Part shown: positions 32,296-42,369 of the stretch, in pieces
Numbering within the stretch: the first letter of the stretch is position 1
Layout of the letters: each line of letters opens with the position of its first letter
NCBI RefSeq assembly: GCF_030409315.1
Contig: NZ_JAUFPS010000034.1
Span: 76,673 to 140,672, forward strand
Direction of reading: 5' to 3'
DNA length: 64,000 nt
From: Mucilaginibacter flavus
GTDB lineage: Bacteria; Bacteroidota; Bacteroidia; Sphingobacteriales; Sphingobacteriaceae
Position numbers and translations under genes: made by a program
The notes under the pieces: model-generated
The model's database searches: none
Told to the model about the DNA's origin: nothing
The model's input: only the letters and a program-made list of their open reading frames with translations

Positions 32296-33696
32296 TTAGT
32301 GTTTATCGAAGAATAATTTGGTTGTAACCAAATCACCACCGATAGCAGCAGAAGCCGCTTTATAGTTAGCGCCGTTTACGTTGCTCTCAGCAATTGGGTA
32401 AGGGAAACGTACAGGGAAAGCACTCGTAGCAGTACTTGGTGCAACAAGAGCAGGAATATCTAACCTCCTGGTTTCAATCCATGCATCCCATCCCCTGTTG
32501 TAATCAGCAATCCATTTCTGGTAAGCTAAATTAGCTGTAGAGTAAGGAAGAGCAGCAGTATATACTGTCGCATCGCCAGCTCCCCAATAGGTGAATGAAG
32601 CCTGTATACCGGCAGCATAGTAAGTAGCCGGGGTTCCGGTTATGTAACCTTTATCAGCAGCTTCTGCCTGGTAAAATGCAATCTCGGCATAATCAAGTAA
32701 CAAACCAGGGAATGTTGTTGCTGTTAGTGTAGGATTAACGTGTGAGAAGCTATCATAATTTGATTTAGCTCCCGGATCATTCCCTTTATAAGTACCATCG
32801 GCCAGTGCAGTAAAGTACTTACCTACGCGAGCATCAGTATGTGCATTTAAGTAGTTAACAAATGTGTTACATGCCACGTAGTCAAAACGCCCGCTTTGTA
32901 CTATATCCACCCAAACAGGGTTTGTGTTAGGAGTGGAAGAAGCGTAAGCATAAGTAGCATTGTCTGCATTAGATGTAAATACACCACCTGCAACAGCTGC
33001 AGCCGCAGTTGTTTTAGCAGTAGCCGGATCAGAATCAGAAATGGTCATCGCCATTTTCAATTTGAAAGAGTTGGCAAACTTTTTCCATTTGCTCACGTCG
33101 CCTTTGTAAATTAAATCGGCAGCACCAAAACTGGTTGAGCCGGTATTTAACGCAGCGATATCAGCATCTAAACGCGCCAGCAAATCTTTGTAAATAGTTG
33201 CAGCATCGTCATATTTAGGAAAGTTATTCTTAGCATCAAATGCCTGTGTATAAGGGCAATCTCCAAAAGTAGTCACCAGGTAATAAAATGAATACACCTG
33301 CAAAATATCTAATATGGCGATATCATTTTTTTGAACATCGGCGCCAGTAATTGCAACGTCGGTTGGCACAATCGTTTTTGCCAGCCTTAAGTTGTTTAAA
33401 ACGTCGCGATAAAGAGCATTCCATTCAGCTCCGTTAATATTACGGGTGTTAATGATGTAGTTACTTTCATCTGTATAGGTGGTTTCCTGCCATTGCTGTT
33501 CTATCAATCTGTAAATGTTTGTATTTACACTTGAAGTGGTAACAGTATTGGTAAGCACTCTTTCTGCCTGTGTAAATAACGCAGCGGTAGGTACCGTAGG
33601 GAAAAGCTTCGGGTTCGTATTCAACGAAGCCAGGTCTTTATGGCATGCCCCCAACGTAAGTATAGGAAGCAATGCGGCTAAAAAATATTTTTTCAT
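32296..33696 (-). CDS. SusD/RagB-family glycan-binding lipoprotein
   Basis: This 466-residue lipoprotein has lipidated Cys18 (LGAC). It has the TPR-like SusD fold: KDLASLNTNP at the start, DILQVYSFYYLVTTFGDCPY in the middle, and a C-terminal RGWDAWIETRRLDIP. It belongs to the SusD-like_2 branch. It sits on the cell surface as the lid of the SusC barrel and captures oligosaccharides or peptides. Its stop and terminator face trpC; it follows susC by 5 bp. Confidence 0.93.
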   Translation of the reverse strand: MKKYFLAALLPILTLGACHKDLASLNTNPKLFPTVPTAALFTQAERVLTNTVTTSSVNTNIYRLIEQQWQETTYTDESNYIINTRNINGAEWNALYRDVLNNLRLAKTIVPTDVAITGADVQKNDIAILDILQVYSFYYLVTTFGDCPYTQAFDAKNNFPKYDDAATIYKDLLARLDADIAALNTGSTSFGAADLIYKGDVSKWKKFANSFKLKMAMTISDSDPATAKTTAAAAVAGGVFTSNADNATYAYASSTPNTNPVWVDIVQSGRFDYVACNTFVNYLNAHTDARVGKYFTALADGTYKGNDPGAKSNYDSFSHVNPTLTATTFPGLLLDYAEIAFYQAEAADKGYITGTPATYYAAGIQASFTYWGAGDATVYTAALPYSTANLAYQKWIADYNRGWDAWIETRRLDIPALVAPSTATSAFPVRFPYPIAESNVNGANYKAASAAIGGDLVTTKLFFDKH

Positions 33697-33701
33697 AATC
33701 G

Positions 33702-36700
33702 TTAGAATCTTACTTTTAAATTAAGGTTAAACATTCTCGCAGTTGGGAAAGCACCGCTTTGATAACCTTGTAGGTTACCTGAGCTTAATCCTTCTTCTGG
33801 ATCTGTATAAGGGGTGTTTTTATGGATGATCCATAAGTTACGACCGCTTACACCTAAGTCGATACCTTTAATAGCACCAAGTTTTGAAAGAACGCTTTGT
33901 GGGAATGAATAAGCAAGCGCAGCCTCACGTAGTTTCACATAACCGGCGTCATAAACGAAACCGGCAGCCGGGTTATGCTCATATCCGTATAAGCCAGAAC
34001 CTGTATTATCTGCTCTAACTGTATTTGTAGCACCTGTGCTTGTAACACCCGGTAAAATTACACCACCGCCAGCGCTTAAAGCGTTTCTTGATGGGTTACC
34101 AAGATCATTTTTTCCGGCAGTTTCAGGATACAAGCCAGTATCCATACCGTAATAAGTATCTAAAGAAAATACGCTACCACCTTTTTTGATATCAACAAGG
34201 AAGCTTAAGGTAAACGCTTTGTACCTGAATGAGCTATTGATACCGCCAGTCCAATCTGGGTTAACATTACCTAAAACAACGTTGTTGCTTGATGATAATA
34301 CATAATAACCATCAGTACCTACAACTTGCTGACCAGTTTTAGTAGCAAGTGCATTACCATCTTTATCAACATAGCCATTACCGCGAATATCGCCATAAGC
34401 ATGGTTTAAAGTAGCATTAAGAGAAACACCACCCTGGAATGACCCAATTTGCAGGTTTGTAGCTTGCTGACCAGAACCATCGGTGTAAAGATCTAACACT
34501 TTATTCCTGTTACGGGTAAAGTTTACGTTCAATTTCCAGCTAAAATCCTGAGTTTGTACTGGTGTACCGTTCAATGAAAGCTCGATACCTCTGTTACGGA
34601 TTGTACCAGAGTTGATGTACGCTGCATTATAACCTGTTGCGGTAGATAATGTAACCGGGATAAGCTGATTAACTGTTTTGTTGTTGTAATAAGTGAAATC
34701 GAAACCTAAGCGATTGTTAAAAAACGCCATTTCCACACCAGCTTCAGCCGCTTTTGTACGCTCTGGTTTTAAAGTAGCATTGTTTTGAGTTGTACCAATG
34801 TAAGCCTGAGGATTGCCATTGATAGCAGTGGTAATGGTGTAATAATTATTTGTGCTTTGTGGCGTGCCACCGTTGCCTACTTCGGCGTAGTTAGCTCTTA
34901 CTTTACCGTAAGACAACCAGCTGTATTCCTTAAGCAATTCTGAGAAGGTAAAACCCAAATTAACAGATGGGTAGTAATACTTATTGCTGTATGATGGTAA
35001 AGCCGATGAAGCATCACGCCTTAAAGTTCCATCCAATACCAACATTTTTTTCCAGGTAAATGTAGCACCGGCAAATATACCATCTGTTTCAAACGGAACA
35101 TATGATTCAGTTGGCGCATTAGGTGTATTTACAGAGTTTGATAAACTGAAAATACCAGGAACAATTAAACCACCGTTTGTAGTAGCAGCAATTGACTGGT
35201 AAGTATTTTTCCTGATGTTAACACCTAATAACCCTTTAAAATTAAGGTCTTTAGTTATGTTATTATCTGTTGTAGCAAGGAAATCAAAGTTGGTTTCATT
35301 AAAGCTCAGGTTTCTGCGGGTATAAGAAGGTACACCTACTGAACCTACCTGACGACGTTCTTCCTGAATTTGGCTCCAGTTATCAACCGTAACACGGCCT
35401 AATAAATTTAACCAGCTTGTTGCTTTGTAATTTAAGCTTGCATTACCAAAATAACGATTACGAGTATCAGTCTCGTAGTTTTGATAACGAATAAAATAAG
35501 GGTTATCCCAGTAAATAGGAACTAAGTTTGTTGGGCTTGCCCAGTTCCAGGTAATGTTTTTACCTCCTGAAGCAAAGTATTGATCTTTTAGCTCTTGGAC
35601 ATCATTATTAACCTGGTACCACTGCCTGAAAGAGTTTAAAATGTTATCTGATTGATAACCGCTTCCATAACGGCCTTTACCATCTGTACGGGTGTACGCG
35701 ATGCTTGCAGCAGCTGTTAATTTATTAGTAATGTTATAAGTGCTTGAGAAATCAAGGTTGTTTTTTAACTCATTACTGTTTGGCATAAAACCGGTTTGGT
35801 TATTACGGGTATACCCCAACTTGAAAGTTCCATTATCGCCACCATTGGTAATAAACAAACTCTGGTTGTTAGAAACAGGGTGAGTAAAAAATGTTGTAGG
35901 ATCATTTGCCGCAGCAACCCATGGAGTAGCTTTGCCATAGTTAGGAGAGTATTTGCTGAAAGCATCCCACTGGTAAACTTTCAAATTAGGATCAAAAGCA
36001 TGGCCATAAGAAGCATCTTCAGTTAAAGGATCAACTAAGTCTTTAACACCATCGCCATTAATGTCTCTGTATAAGAAATAACCGCTTGGGTCTTCGTAAT
36101 ACTGTCCGTAACCACCACCATATTGTTTTTGGTAAGTTGGCAAGGTTGATTTATCAACAGCACCGTAACCGTAGCTGGTGTTAAAAGTAATACCTAAACC
36201 TTTTGCAACTTTTTTGGTAGTGATTAAAATTACACCGTTAGCACCAATTGAACCGTATAAAGCGGTTGCAGCAGCACCTTTAAGCACAGTAACAGATTGA
36301 ATATCATCAGGGTTGATATCTGATGCAGGTGAACCGTAATCATAACCACCAGTACCCGATGCTACAGAGCTTGAGTTACTGTTACCCTGGTTACCACCGC
36401 CAGAGCCTCCGTTGTTGTAAGGTACACCATCAACAACAAATAAGGCCTGGTTGTTACCAAGTATTGATTTTGTACCACGTAAAACTACGTTGGTTGATCC
36501 ACCAAGCGCGTTATTCTGCCTGATTTCCAAACCTGCCACTTTACCTGATAAACCGCTTACAAAGTTACTGCCACGCTGTTTGCTTACCTCGTCGCCGCTA
36601 ACTTGCTGCGCCGCGTAAGCTTGTTGATTGCGTGTTCTGTTCAAACCAAGAGCACCGGTTACTACAACTTCACCCAATTGCTGACTTGAAGCCACCAAAA

Positions 36701-36977
36701 CAACATTTAGTGTAGGGCCATTGGCTGGCAAAGTTTGGGTAACGTAACCAATAAAACTGATTGTTAATGAGGAACTTTGTGGTACCGATAAGGAGAACCT
36801 TCCGTTAGAATCGGTTTGGGTACCAGTGGTAGTTCCGTTAATCCTCACCGATACACCTGGTATCGGCAGGCCATCTTCCCTGGCCGTAACCTTTCCGGTT
36901 ACGGTATGGTTTTGCGCAAATAGCTGTGAAGCAGCTAACCACAAAATGCACAAAGTCATTAGTAGACTTTTTTTCAT
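33702..36977 (-). CDS. SusC/RagA-family TonB-dependent transporter
   Basis: This 1091-residue outer-membrane transporter has a signal peptide (to QLFAQ), a CarboxypepD_reg-like domain (about 25-100), and the SusC signature LGEVVVTGALGLNRT. The plug follows (about 115-235, VVLRGTKSILGNNQALFVVDG), then a large barrel ending in FNLNLKVRF. It imports ligands captured by the SusD partner, driven by TonB. GH92 and an unassigned enzyme upstream suggest a mannose-rich glycan as substrate (inferred). Confidence 0.95.
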   Translation of the reverse strand: MKKSLLMTLCILWLAASQLFAQNHTVTGKVTAREDGLPIPGVSVRINGTTTGTQTDSNGRFSLSVPQSSSLTISFIGYVTQTLPANGPTLNVVLVASSQQLGEVVVTGALGLNRTRNQQAYAAQQVSGDEVSKQRGSNFVSGLSGKVAGLEIRQNNALGGSTNVVLRGTKSILGNNQALFVVDGVPYNNGGSGGGNQGNSNSSSVASGTGGYDYGSPASDINPDDIQSVTVLKGAAATALYGSIGANGVILITTKKVAKGLGITFNTSYGYGAVDKSTLPTYQKQYGGGYGQYYEDPSGYFLYRDINGDGVKDLVDPLTEDASYGHAFDPNLKVYQWDAFSKYSPNYGKATPWVAAANDPTTFFTHPVSNNQSLFITNGGDNGTFKLGYTRNNQTGFMPNSNELKNNLDFSSTYNITNKLTAAASIAYTRTDGKGRYGSGYQSDNILNSFRQWYQVNNDVQELKDQYFASGGKNITWNWASPTNLVPIYWDNPYFIRYQNYETDTRNRYFGNASLNYKATSWLNLLGRVTVDNWSQIQEERRQVGSVGVPSYTRRNLSFNETNFDFLATTDNNITKDLNFKGLLGVNIRKNTYQSIAATTNGGLIVPGIFSLSNSVNTPNAPTESYVPFETDGIFAGATFTWKKMLVLDGTLRRDASSALPSYSNKYYYPSVNLGFTFSELLKEYSWLSYGKVRANYAEVGNGGTPQSTNNYYTITTAINGNPQAYIGTTQNNATLKPERTKAAEAGVEMAFFNNRLGFDFTYYNNKTVNQLIPVTLSTATGYNAAYINSGTIRNRGIELSLNGTPVQTQDFSWKLNVNFTRNRNKVLDLYTDGSGQQATNLQIGSFQGGVSLNATLNHAYGDIRGNGYVDKDGNALATKTGQQVVGTDGYYVLSSSNNVVLGNVNPDWTGGINSSFRYKAFTLSFLVDIKKGGSVFSLDTYYGMDTGLYPETAGKNDLGNPSRNALSAGGGVILPGVTSTGATNTVRADNTGSGLYGYEHNPAAGFVYDAGYVKLREAALAYSFPQSVLSKLGAIKGIDLGVSGRNLWIIHKNTPYTDPEEGLSSGNLQGYQSGAFPTARMFNLNLKVRF

Positions 36978-37200
36978 AAATAAATGAGTTAGTTAATAGT
37001 TAAAAACTTAAAACGATAAACCTACAGGAGATTTATAAAATATCAAATAAATAAATGTAACATCTCCATTACATAAGTATTTAAATGCAATTATATTATT
37101 TTTTATTGAATAAATACTAAAACATTTTGTTCCTTTGTTCGTTCTTAACACATGACTAAATCATTTAGTTAATAATAAGACAGTTAATAAAGTTAATTTG

Positions 37201-37232
37201 AACGAGGGAAATACGCGAGGTATTTCCCTCGT
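37201..37232. repeat. Perfect 14-bp stem-loop in the susC leader region
   Basis: AACGAGGGAAATAC and GTATTTCCCTCGTT enclose a short GCGAG loop. On the plus strand it is followed by TTGTTTTATAA, which is weakly terminator-like, yet no plus-strand gene precedes it. It may end a small RNA or act in the susC leader. Confidence 0.55.
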
Positions 37233-37517
37233 TTGTTTTATAATACAATGCATAAAAAACCGTCTTCAGAAAAAGAAACAGTTCAATTATTGTGATTAGT
37301 ACAATCTATTGACTTGACCACCTATTAAGGCTACCTTTTTAAAGCAAATTATTTTACACCTACAAAACCTTCTATCCCGATTGTCTTTCTTTTAAAAAAG
37401 CCCAACCAATCCTCACACCCGTTTAGTTATTATTAATTATTTTAACAATAAATACTTCTTCACTTTAAAGAAACAATATTTTTACAATTTTATTTAACTG
37501 ATAAATAGATGTTTAAA

Positions 37518-37546
37518 CAGAAAAGGCCCGCCAATGGCGAGCCTTC
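37518..37546 (-). terminator. Terminator after the GH92 gene
   Basis: On the minus strand AAGGCTCGCC-ATT-GGCGGGCCTT forms a 10-bp stem with one G-T pair, followed by TTCTGTTT. It lies 25 bp past the GH92 stop codon. Confidence 0.75.
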
Positions 37547-37570
37547 TTAAAAACAGAACAATATTTGAAA

Positions 37571-39850
37571 TTATTTTTCGTTGCTCATCGAATACGGAGC
37601 ATCTGCATCCCTGGTTCCACGCTCTTTATTTGGGGTGGCCTGCATATCAAAATTAAGTTCGGCACCGCCTAATAGACCTTTATGACTTAGCCAGTTATTA
37701 CTATATGGTTTACCATCAATGGTAAGGCTGTTTACGTATTTGTTATCGGCGCTGTTGTTTGGGGCGTTAATAACAATCGTTTTACCATTCTCTAAATTAA
37801 TGGTAACCTTTTTAAATAACGGCGCACCTAACACATACTGGTCGCTTGCCGGCGTTACCGGGTAAAAGCCCATGGCCGAGAAAATGTACCAGGCCGATGT
37901 TTGGCCATTATCCTCATCTCCGCAATAACCATCAGGAGTAGCTTTGTAAAGTTTGTTCATGGTTTCACGTGCCCAGTACTGGGTTTTCCATGGCTGACCG
38001 GCGTGATTGTATAGATAGATCATATGCTGTATAGGCTGGTTACCATGGGCGTACTGGCCCATGTTGGCTATCTGCATTTCACGAATCTCGTGAATAACGC
38101 CACCATAATAGCTGTCATCAAATGTTGGCGGCATGCTGAATACAGAATCGAGCTTGGCCGCGAATTGCTGTTTACCACCCACCAGGTTAATTAAACCCTG
38201 AATATCGTGGAACACCCCCCAGCTGTAGTGCCAGCTATTACCTTCGGTAAAGGCATCGCCCCATTTAAACGGATTGAAGGGCGTTTCAAAACTGCCATCC
38301 TGGTTTTTACCACGCATTAGCTTGGTAGCAGGGTCGAAAATGTTACGATAGTTTTGGCTGCGTTTTTTGTATACTTCAATTTCGGCCTTAGGTTTACCTA
38401 ATGCTTTACCTAATTGGTAAATGGCAAAATCGTCATAAGCATACTCCAAAGTACGGGCGGCGTTTTCGTTAATCTTTACGTTGTATGGCACATAACCTAA
38501 GGTATTATAGTATTGCACGCCTCTACGGCCTGTTGCATTCGGGCCTTCATTATTAGCGCCATGTTTCAGGGCCTGGTATAAAGTTTCGATATCATAACCA
38601 CGCATGCCTTTTAAATAGGCTTCAGATACTACCGATGCTGAGTTGTTACCAATCATACAATCGGCATACCCAGGGCTCGACCACTCGGGCAACCAACCAC
38701 CTTCTTTATAATCGTTAATCAAGCCTTCCTGCATCTCTTTGTTGATAGATGGGTAAACCAGGTTAAGGAACGGATACAACGCCCTGAAGGTATCCCAGAA
38801 GCCTGTACCGGCAAATAAATAACCTGGCATTACTTTGCCATTAAACGGACTGTAGTGTACTTTTTCGCCTTTGGCATCTACCTCATACATCTTGTTTGGG
38901 AAAAACAACATGCGATATAAGCTGGAGTAAAATGTTTTGGTTTGATCAACAGTACCACCTTCAACATTTAAACGGCTCAGGGTTTTATTCCAGGTATCTT
39001 TTGCTTTTTGGCAGGTTGTTTCAAATTTATCATCACCCAATTCACGTTTTAAATTCAGTTCGGCCTGCTCAATGCTGATGAATGATGAGGCCACTTTTAA
39101 ATGAACCTGCTCGCCGTTTTTAGTTTTAAAGGTGATTACCGCGCCGCCGTGGTCGCCGGTGTATTCCAATGCGCCGTCTTTTTTCCAATCGTGCCAGGTT
39201 GAGGCCAGCTCAAAAGGTTTATCTACATAAATAACAAAGTAATCTTTAAAGTTAGCCGGTACAGCGCCGCTGTTTTTGGTGCTGTAGCCCACAATTTTTT
39301 GTTCGCCGGGGATGATCTTTACATATGATCCTTTATCAAAAGCATCAATCACAATGTGCGAGCTATCGCTTTTAGGAAAAGTGATCTTGAAGTTAGCCGC
39401 GCGCTCGGTTGGGGTAATTTCGGTTGTTACATCATAATCGGCCAGGTAAACGCTGTAGTAGTAAGGTTTGGCAATCTCGGCCTTATGCGAAAACCAGCTC
39501 GCGCGTTCTTTTTCATTCAGCTTTAGCTTACCGGTTTCTGGGAATATAGAAAACATCCCATAATCATTCATCCACGGCGAAGGCTGGTGGGTTTGCTTAA
39601 ACCCCAGAATTTTGTCTGAGCTGTAGGTATACTGCCAGCCATCGCCCATTTTACCGGTTTGGGGCGTCCAAAAGTTCATGCCCCAAGGCAGGGCTATTGC
39701 CGGGTAAGTGTTACCGTTTGATAACGATGGCTTTGAATCGGTACCCATTAGCGGGTTGATCAAATCTACCGGGCTACTGATAGGTGTGCTTTGCTGCGCC
39801 ACGCCTGCGAGCGGTAAAAGCGCCAAAGCCAGTTGAATTAGTTTTTTCAT
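37571..39850 (-). CDS. GH92-family alpha-mannosidase
   Basis: This 759-residue exported enzyme has a signal peptide to AGVAQQ. GH92 landmarks in order are VDLINPLMGTDS, NTYPAIALPWGM, FKQTHQPSPWMNDYG, GTGFWDTFRALYPFLNL, KWGDAFTEGNSWHYSWG, and GDEDNGQTSAWYIFSAMGF with the catalytic acidic residues. GH92 enzymes are Ca-dependent exo-alpha-mannosidases acting on N-glycans or yeast mannan, releasing mannose with inversion. It stands between susC and an unassigned hydrolase, in one polysaccharide-use locus. Confidence 0.93.
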   Translation of the reverse strand: MKKLIQLALALLPLAGVAQQSTPISSPVDLINPLMGTDSKPSLSNGNTYPAIALPWGMNFWTPQTGKMGDGWQYTYSSDKILGFKQTHQPSPWMNDYGMFSIFPETGKLKLNEKERASWFSHKAEIAKPYYYSVYLADYDVTTEITPTERAANFKITFPKSDSSHIVIDAFDKGSYVKIIPGEQKIVGYSTKNSGAVPANFKDYFVIYVDKPFELASTWHDWKKDGALEYTGDHGGAVITFKTKNGEQVHLKVASSFISIEQAELNLKRELGDDKFETTCQKAKDTWNKTLSRLNVEGGTVDQTKTFYSSLYRMLFFPNKMYEVDAKGEKVHYSPFNGKVMPGYLFAGTGFWDTFRALYPFLNLVYPSINKEMQEGLINDYKEGGWLPEWSSPGYADCMIGNNSASVVSEAYLKGMRGYDIETLYQALKHGANNEGPNATGRRGVQYYNTLGYVPYNVKINENAARTLEYAYDDFAIYQLGKALGKPKAEIEVYKKRSQNYRNIFDPATKLMRGKNQDGSFETPFNPFKWGDAFTEGNSWHYSWGVFHDIQGLINLVGGKQQFAAKLDSVFSMPPTFDDSYYGGVIHEIREMQIANMGQYAHGNQPIQHMIYLYNHAGQPWKTQYWARETMNKLYKATPDGYCGDEDNGQTSAWYIFSAMGFYPVTPASDQYVLGAPLFKKVTINLENGKTIVINAPNNSADNKYVNSLTIDGKPYSNNWLSHKGLLGGAELNFDMQATPNKERGTRDADAPYSMSNEK

Positions 39851-39951
39851 TATTTATATTGATTCGTCTGTTTGTTTTCAAGTATAAAAACTCCCGCACA
39901 TGAAAATTCATGCACGAGAGCATAGTAATCAACCTTTCTCAAAGGTTTCTT

Positions 39952-42132
39952 TTACCAATTCAAATTAACCTTTATGCCATCCGGGCTATTGGCAAAACCC
40001 AGGTATAAGGTATTTGATGAGGTATCCCATGTTGTTTTAACATCGGCAATAACTTGTCCCTTGCTATCGGTAACTACAATTTGTTTTGGCTGCACTGGCA
40101 ATAGCACCCTGGCGCTATTTAATGTTTTAACCGGGCTTTTGGCAATAAACGAGTAACTATTGGGCGTTACCCCTTCACTGTAAATTCTTGATGCCGATGT
40201 TAAAACCTGGGGTATATTTTTGTTTGCCACGCGCGCCAGATCAATTAATAATGATTGCTCGCCGGGATTAACAACCTTATTAGCCAGCACCGGCAGCTGC
40301 GGATCAAAAAGATCAATAACAGGTCCTTTTACGGTGTAAGGTTTGCTATCGGCGTTTTCATCCAATACAGATATAATATCGTACGGACCACGCTCAAGGT
40401 AAAGGCTATTTTTAAAGCTGAGTTCACCAGCATGGGCGTCTTTTTCATAAGCTTGTTTTACAGTGCTGATGTACGCGCTATCCTTACCTGTTTGCAAAAC
40501 GTATTCTTTAGGATTTTGGCGCATTACATAAACCGCGCCTTTACCTACCTTAAATTGTTGGTTGGTTTTTGTTGGGTTGATGCCAAGCAATTTAAATAAA
40601 TGCTGCGATGGGGCGGTAAATTTATTCCCCTTGGTATCCCACCACTCCATTACCGATTGGTAGGGATCATCATCCCGGCCGCAATAAATTAAAACGCCAC
40701 CTTGTTTTACCCAGGCTGTTAACTGCTGATGGATAGCTGCAGATACCGGTTTCATATTGGCATAGCTAATCACCAAAACTTTAATGTTTTTTAATGATGC
40801 CGCGTATTGTAGGTTTTCCATATGTACAGTTTGTACCGGTACGCCACGCTTTAACAGCGGCAGGGTTTGCCCGTAAAAATTGGAAAACTGCGGATCATCA
40901 TAACCGTTATGCGTTGGGAAGCGCTGAAACATCAATGTGTTACTCATTAACACCCCAATACCGTTAACGCCCGTTACTTTATTGACTGATGGCGGCATGC
41001 TGTTTAAAGCATTCACCATAATTTGCATTTGGGTAGAGTAATACTGTGGAATCAACGTTTTTTCATTTGTACCGGCCACCTTGTAGGGATGGGTATAAAT
41101 ACGTTCGGGCCAGGGCATTACTTCGTAATCTGATACGATTGGGTATAACAACTTGGCCGTAAAGGTTGCCTGGTAATTGCGTTTGTAATCGGCCCAGTCT
41201 TTTTCCCGGTCTTCAATAGGATCTGTCAAAAAAAACATTTTACGGCCGGTTGGCGCGGTCATAGATACCATGGAGCCGTACTCCAGGTAGGCGTTTTCAA
41301 ATACGCGTTCTTTTTGCAAACCGTTAAAGTATGTTGGCTCGCGCGAAGTACCCGTCCACACCTGGGCTATATAACCATCAATCCCCGGCAATGAAGCCAA
41401 ACTGGCCTCCGGACTAACAATTTGCCACGATGAATAATTTACCAGCGAATGGGTAGCAATAAAAACCTTAATATTGACGCCCTTACTTTTACCATAAGCT
41501 TTGGCGTACGATGATACCTGTTTAATGGCATCAAAATACAAGTGATACTTTAATTTGCTGGATAGGTAAGTATTCTCGGCCGATGCATCCTGCGGTTTCC
41601 AGGGAAAGCCGTAAAAGGTTTGCCATTGTTGCTTAAAGCCCGCGCTGTAACCGGCACGTGCCCAAAATTCCGGCTCCTCTAAAAATATATTGGTAATGCC
41701 GGCGTCGATAACCCTTTTTACCACGGCGGTTTTCATGTACTCAATAAACGAGGCATCGGGTACTACGTAGGGCATATCCTTACCATGAAAAATGGTATCG
41801 CCTTTCATAGTAACCTGGCCTACGCCAAGGTGGTTTTTGCCATCCCATTTACCTAAAAAGTAGTCTTTATAATCGCCCCAGGCTATGCCGGTCATGAAAT
41901 TGGTTTGATAGCCATGATCGCGCCAGGTTTGTACGCGTTGCTCAAAGGACATGCCCGGCCGGTCGTTTACGCCGTACACAATGGCGATATCAGCTCTTAC
42001 ATCAATTTCGGGCATCCAGGGACTGGCGGTCTGAAAAGCGGTTTTTTCTTTTACAGTGTCCCCCAACTTTTCCTGGGCAAGCGCCCCCATAGAAAGCGCT
42101 GCCAGAAAACAGGTACTAAAAAAATGTTTCAT
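39952..42132 (-). CDS. Secreted TIM-barrel glycosidase-like protein of unassigned family
   Basis: This 726-residue protein has a signal peptide to GALAQ. The N-terminal 400 residues look like a TIM-barrel glycosidase: TWRDHGYQTNFMTGIAWGDY, then GITNIFLEEPEFWARAGYS with an acidic pair where clan GH-A enzymes carry the acid/base Glu, and YEVMPWPERIY. Residues of about 420-560 look like a flavodoxin/amidotransferase-like domain (LVISYANMKPV, GGVLIYCGRDDDPY). The end is a beta-sandwich. This layout recalls GH42-like enzymes, but I cannot name the family. It precedes the GH92 gene by 101 bp. Confidence 0.65.
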   Translation of the reverse strand: MKHFFSTCFLAALSMGALAQEKLGDTVKEKTAFQTASPWMPEIDVRADIAIVYGVNDRPGMSFEQRVQTWRDHGYQTNFMTGIAWGDYKDYFLGKWDGKNHLGVGQVTMKGDTIFHGKDMPYVVPDASFIEYMKTAVVKRVIDAGITNIFLEEPEFWARAGYSAGFKQQWQTFYGFPWKPQDASAENTYLSSKLKYHLYFDAIKQVSSYAKAYGKSKGVNIKVFIATHSLVNYSSWQIVSPEASLASLPGIDGYIAQVWTGTSREPTYFNGLQKERVFENAYLEYGSMVSMTAPTGRKMFFLTDPIEDREKDWADYKRNYQATFTAKLLYPIVSDYEVMPWPERIYTHPYKVAGTNEKTLIPQYYSTQMQIMVNALNSMPPSVNKVTGVNGIGVLMSNTLMFQRFPTHNGYDDPQFSNFYGQTLPLLKRGVPVQTVHMENLQYAASLKNIKVLVISYANMKPVSAAIHQQLTAWVKQGGVLIYCGRDDDPYQSVMEWWDTKGNKFTAPSQHLFKLLGINPTKTNQQFKVGKGAVYVMRQNPKEYVLQTGKDSAYISTVKQAYEKDAHAGELSFKNSLYLERGPYDIISVLDENADSKPYTVKGPVIDLFDPQLPVLANKVVNPGEQSLLIDLARVANKNIPQVLTSASRIYSEGVTPNSYSFIAKSPVKTLNSARVLLPVQPKQIVVTDSKGQVIADVKTTWDTSSNTLYLGFANSPDGIKVNLNW

Positions 42133-42316
42133 AGGTGTTTATAGGGCGATATCTTAACGGCATTAGCAACAATTACCTTATCGTTAATCACAACTAAAAC
42201 CGTTTAGATGCGCTAATCTATGCTTTTTTTAACATCTGCAAGCATCTGAAATGATTTAATTGATGTTTGTTACAAAGCAACGTTTATCAACATCAAAAAC
42301 AAACGCCTTTAAAATC

Positions 42317-42352
42317 AAAAAGCCCCGTGTTTTACAACACAGGGCTTTTTGA
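42317..42352. terminator. Bidirectional terminator
   Basis: AAAAAGCCCCGTGTT and AACACAGGGCTTTTT form a stem with one mismatch around TTAC, flanked by A- and T-runs. It ends the minus-strand gene at 42370-42744. Confidence 0.8.
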
Positions 42353-42369
42353 TTTTGCTTTAGCAATGC

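Larger units (their letters stand above)
36978..37570. other. 593-bp AT-rich intergenic region upstream of susC
   Basis: This gap between the GH92 gene and susC holds no convincing ORF. Two hairpins stand out: a perfect 14-bp stem at 37201-37232 and the GH92 terminator at 37523-37545. GGAGAT (37027-37032) and ATCTCC (37062-37067) could pair in the susC leader. A clear TAnnTTTG promoter for susC was not found. Confidence 0.5.
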
